From: Victivallaceae bacterium
Lineage (GTDB): Bacteria > Verrucomicrobiota > Lentisphaeria > Victivallales > Victivallaceae
Direction: 5' to 3'
DNA: 16,988 nt
NCBI GenBank assembly: GCA_028698975.1
Contig: JAQVVK010000024.1
Coordinates: 1 to 16,988, forward strand
A model generated the notes under the pieces. The model made no database searches. It saw only the letters and a program-made list of their open reading frames with translations, and was not told where the DNA came from. Positions 15,241 to 16,988 of the stretch are shown here, piece by piece (position 1 is the stretch's first letter; every line of letters starts with the position of its first letter). Made by a program: the position numbers and the translations under genes.

Positions 15241-16361
15241 AAAATTCCGATCTGGCGGTTCGAAGCGAACTGCTGAAAAATCTGCATTGCGTGATCGTCA
15301 AGGCAGGTACCCGGCTGCTGACCGACCGCGCCTCAATCGCCGAGCTGGTCAACGGTATCGCCGCGGTGCGCGAGCGCGGCTGCAAGGTGCTGCTGGTCAC
15401 TTCCGGCGCGGTCGGCGTCGGTATGCGCTCGCTCGGTCTGGCCAAACGGCCCCGCGAACTGGCCAAGGTTCAGGCTCTGGCCGCCATCGGGCAGAGCCGG
15501 CTTATGGCGATTTACGATGAGGAGTGCCGCCGCCACGGGTTCTTCCCGGCGCAGTTGCTGCTTACCGCCGCCGACCTCCACAAGCGCGAACGCTACTTAA
15601 ATGTGATGAACTGTATAAATTCATTGTGGGATGACGGCGTTTTGCCGGTGGTCAACGAAAACGACTCGGTGTCGGTGGACGAGCTTAAATTTGGCGACAA
15701 CGACACTTTGGCCGGTATGCTCGGCTCGCTGACCGGCGCGGAGCTTACCGTGATCCTGACCACCGAGCAGGGGTTGCGCGAGCGCGACGCCGAGGGTAAA
15801 CTGGCCGGCCGGATCTCGGTGGTGCGCAATCTTACCGACGGTATCCGGGCCATGGCCGGAGGCACGGACAACTCCGAATTTTCCATCGGCGGCATGAGTT
15901 CAAAACTGCGCGCCGCCGACATTGTGACCAGTTCCGGGCAGTATCTATGGATCGCCGACGGCCGCGAAAAAGGCATTCTTGATGCGATCATGCGCGGCGA
16001 CGACGTCGGCACGGTATTCGTGCCGGGCCCCCACCGCATACCGGGGCGAAAACGCTGGATCACTTTTTTCCGCCGGGTCTCCGGGCGCATTGTCGTGGAC
16101 GACGGCGCGGCGCGGGCGTTGCGCGAACGCGGCAAAAGCCTTTTGCCGTCGGGCGCGGTCGGAGCCGAGGGGGATTTCCGGCGCGGCGACGCGGTCGAGG
16201 TGGCCGACGCCTCCGGCGCGGTCTTTGCGCGGGGGCTGGTCAACTTCGATGCCGATGAGTGCCGCAAGACGCTGGGGTGCCGCTCCGCCGAACTTCACAC
16301 GATTCTGGGAGCCGACGCCGACGAGGAATTGATTCACCGCGACAACCTGACATTGCTTTAA
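15237..16361 (+). CDS. proB: Glutamate 5-kinase with C-terminal PUA domain
   Basis: The enzyme phosphorylates L-glutamate with ATP, the first step of proline synthesis. The amino acid kinase domain (about residues 15-260) shows IVKAGTRLLT (K22), LVTSGAVGVGM, QSRLMAIYDE, VNENDSVSVDELKFGDNDTLA and a late FSIGGMSSKLRAA for the nucleotide site. The usual L-T-D-x-x-G-L-Y nucleotide loop reads LTTEQGLRERD here, a mild change. A PUA domain (about residues 275-360) follows, with RRGDAVEVADASG and FARGLVNF; it is common in bacterial proB. The length, 374, is typical (E. coli 367). The ATG overlaps the preceding stop as ATGA, and miaB starts 2 nt after the stop. proA is not adjacent. Confidence 0.97.
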   Translation: MKNSDLAVRSELLKNLHCVIVKAGTRLLTDRASIAELVNGIAAVRERGCKVLLVTSGAVGVGMRSLGLAKRPRELAKVQALAAIGQSRLMAIYDEECRRHGFFPAQLLLTAADLHKRERYLNVMNCINSLWDDGVLPVVNENDSVSVDELKFGDNDTLAGMLGSLTGAELTVILTTEQGLRERDAEGKLAGRISVVRNLTDGIRAMAGGTDNSEFSIGGMSSKLRAADIVTSSGQYLWIADGREKGILDAIMRGDDVGTVFVPGPHRIPGRKRWITFFRRVSGRIVVDDGAARALRERGKSLLPSGAVGAEGDFRRGDAVEVADASGAVFARGLVNFDADECRKTLGCRSAELHTILGADADEELIHRDNLTLL

Positions 16362-16363
16362 CA

Positions 16364-16988
16364 ATGAAAATCTATATCAAAACCTACGGCTGCCAGATGA
16401 ACGAGCGCGATTCCGAAGCGATGGCGGGTCTGCTCGCCGCCGCCGGACACGAGATCGTTTTTGACGAAGAATCCGCCGATGTGCTGCTTTTTAACACATG
16501 CAGTGTACGCGAACAGGCCGAACGCAAGGCGATCGGCAAGATCGGTTATCTGCGAAAACTAAAATTGCGCAAGCCGGACATTGTGATCGGCGCGGTCGGC
16601 TGTATGGCGCAGCGCATGGGCGACCGATTGCTGGAAAAATTGCCGCATCTTGACTTTGTGCTCGGCACCGGCCAACTGCATACGGTGGCCGACAAGGTGG
16701 CCGGGGTGCTGCGCGACCGCCGCCGGGCGGCGTTTTGCGAGGAATCCGGCGAGGTGCTGACCGGCATGGGCAGTCACTTTCGCACGCCGGGTCGGGAATG
16801 GTATGGCGAAATCGCCATCACCCGAGGCTGCAACCGCTTTTGCAGTTATTGCATCGTGCCGTATGTGCGGGGACGCGAGATCAGCCGTGAAACGGACGAT
16901 GTGCTTGACGAGGCGAATAAACTGGTCGCCTCCGGGGTGCGCGAGCTGTTGCTCCTGGGGCAGAATGTGGCGGCCTACGGGCTGGGCG
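16364..16988 (+). CDS. miaB: tRNA-2-methylthio-N6-dimethylallyladenosine synthase, 3' end beyond window
   Basis: The first 208 residues of a MiaB methylthiotransferase are present; the frame is open to the window edge. The radical-SAM enzyme adds a methylthio group to i6A37 of tRNAs that read codons starting with U. The N-terminal UPF0004 domain has its three cluster cysteines C10 (KTYGCQMNERDSE), C46 (NTCSVREQAE) and C80 (GAVGCMAQR). The radical-SAM motif C-x3-C-x2-C is at C156, C160 and C163 (RGCNRFCSYC). QMNERDSE and the cysteine spacing favour MiaB over RimO or MtaB. There is no visible ribosome site; the ATG is 2 nt after proB, so coupled translation is likely. The TRAM domain would lie beyond the edge. 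Confidence 0.95.
   Translation, partial: MKIYIKTYGCQMNERDSEAMAGLLAAAGHEIVFDEESADVLLFNTCSVREQAERKAIGKIGYLRKLKLRKPDIVIGAVGCMAQRMGDRLLEKLPHLDFVLGTGQLHTVADKVAGVLRDRRRAAFCEESGEVLTGMGSHFRTPGREWYGEIAITRGCNRFCSYCIVPYVRGREISRETDDVLDEANKLVASGVRELLLLGQNVAAYGLG

Noticed and set aside
1..16988. Search for CRISPR arrays, transposases, prophage or defence genes
   Set aside because: No regular direct repeats and no such genes were seen; every long plus or minus coding frame kept is metabolic, envelope or nucleic-acid housekeeping.

Overview
The window holds 13 genes: 11 complete and one cut off at each edge. Coding DNA is GC-rich and the short intergenic gaps are clearly AT-richer, with sigma70-like promoters. 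No rRNA, tRNA, CRISPR array, transposase, integrase or phage gene was seen. A very eukaryote-like glycogen branching enzyme, an oversized SSS-family symporter and the end of an enolase-superfamily sugar-acid dehydratase fit a heterotrophic Gram-negative of the PVC group, most like Lentisphaerota (Victivallis relatives). That placement is inference from protein style, not from a marker gene. The LpxL-like acyltransferase supports an outer membrane.

Layout. (1) 1-137 is the C-terminus of an enolase-superfamily dehydratase, followed by an intrinsic terminator. (2) 237-4022 (+) has a promoter, branching enzyme glgB, a stand-alone 5'-3' exonuclease that overlaps glgB by 4 nt, and a GT2 polyprenyl-phosphate-type glycosyltransferase. 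(3) 4023-4225 is a convergent intergenic region with purine and pyrimidine tracts and a strong hairpin. (4) 7436-4226 (-) has panB, an MFS transporter that overlaps it by 4 nt, and an LpxL/LpxM-like acyltransferase. (5) 7437-7630 is a divergent promoter region. (6) 7631-11073 (+) has a 761-aa sodium:solute symporter, recX and rdgB. (7) 11074-11296 is a gap with a promoter that carries dyad symmetry. (8) 11297-16988 (+) is a tight cluster: purM, a TerB-like/AI-2E-type membrane protein, a DUF4105 (Lnb-N-like) membrane protein, proB and miaB (cut by the window end). Its gaps are 33, -4, -4 and 2 nt.

Most genes are housekeeping: purine, proline and pantothenate synthesis, nucleotide-pool sanitation, tRNA thiomethylation, RecA control and envelope lipid. 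I found no defence system, biosynthetic cluster or other clearly new system. The points most worth a second look are the TerB-like N-terminus on the AI-2E-type protein and its coupling to the DUF4105 protein, the MFS/acyltransferase pair after panB, the eukaryote-type GlgB coupled to a lone 5' nuclease, the possible dispersed repeat at 4023-4225, and the overlapping promoters at 7459-7563.
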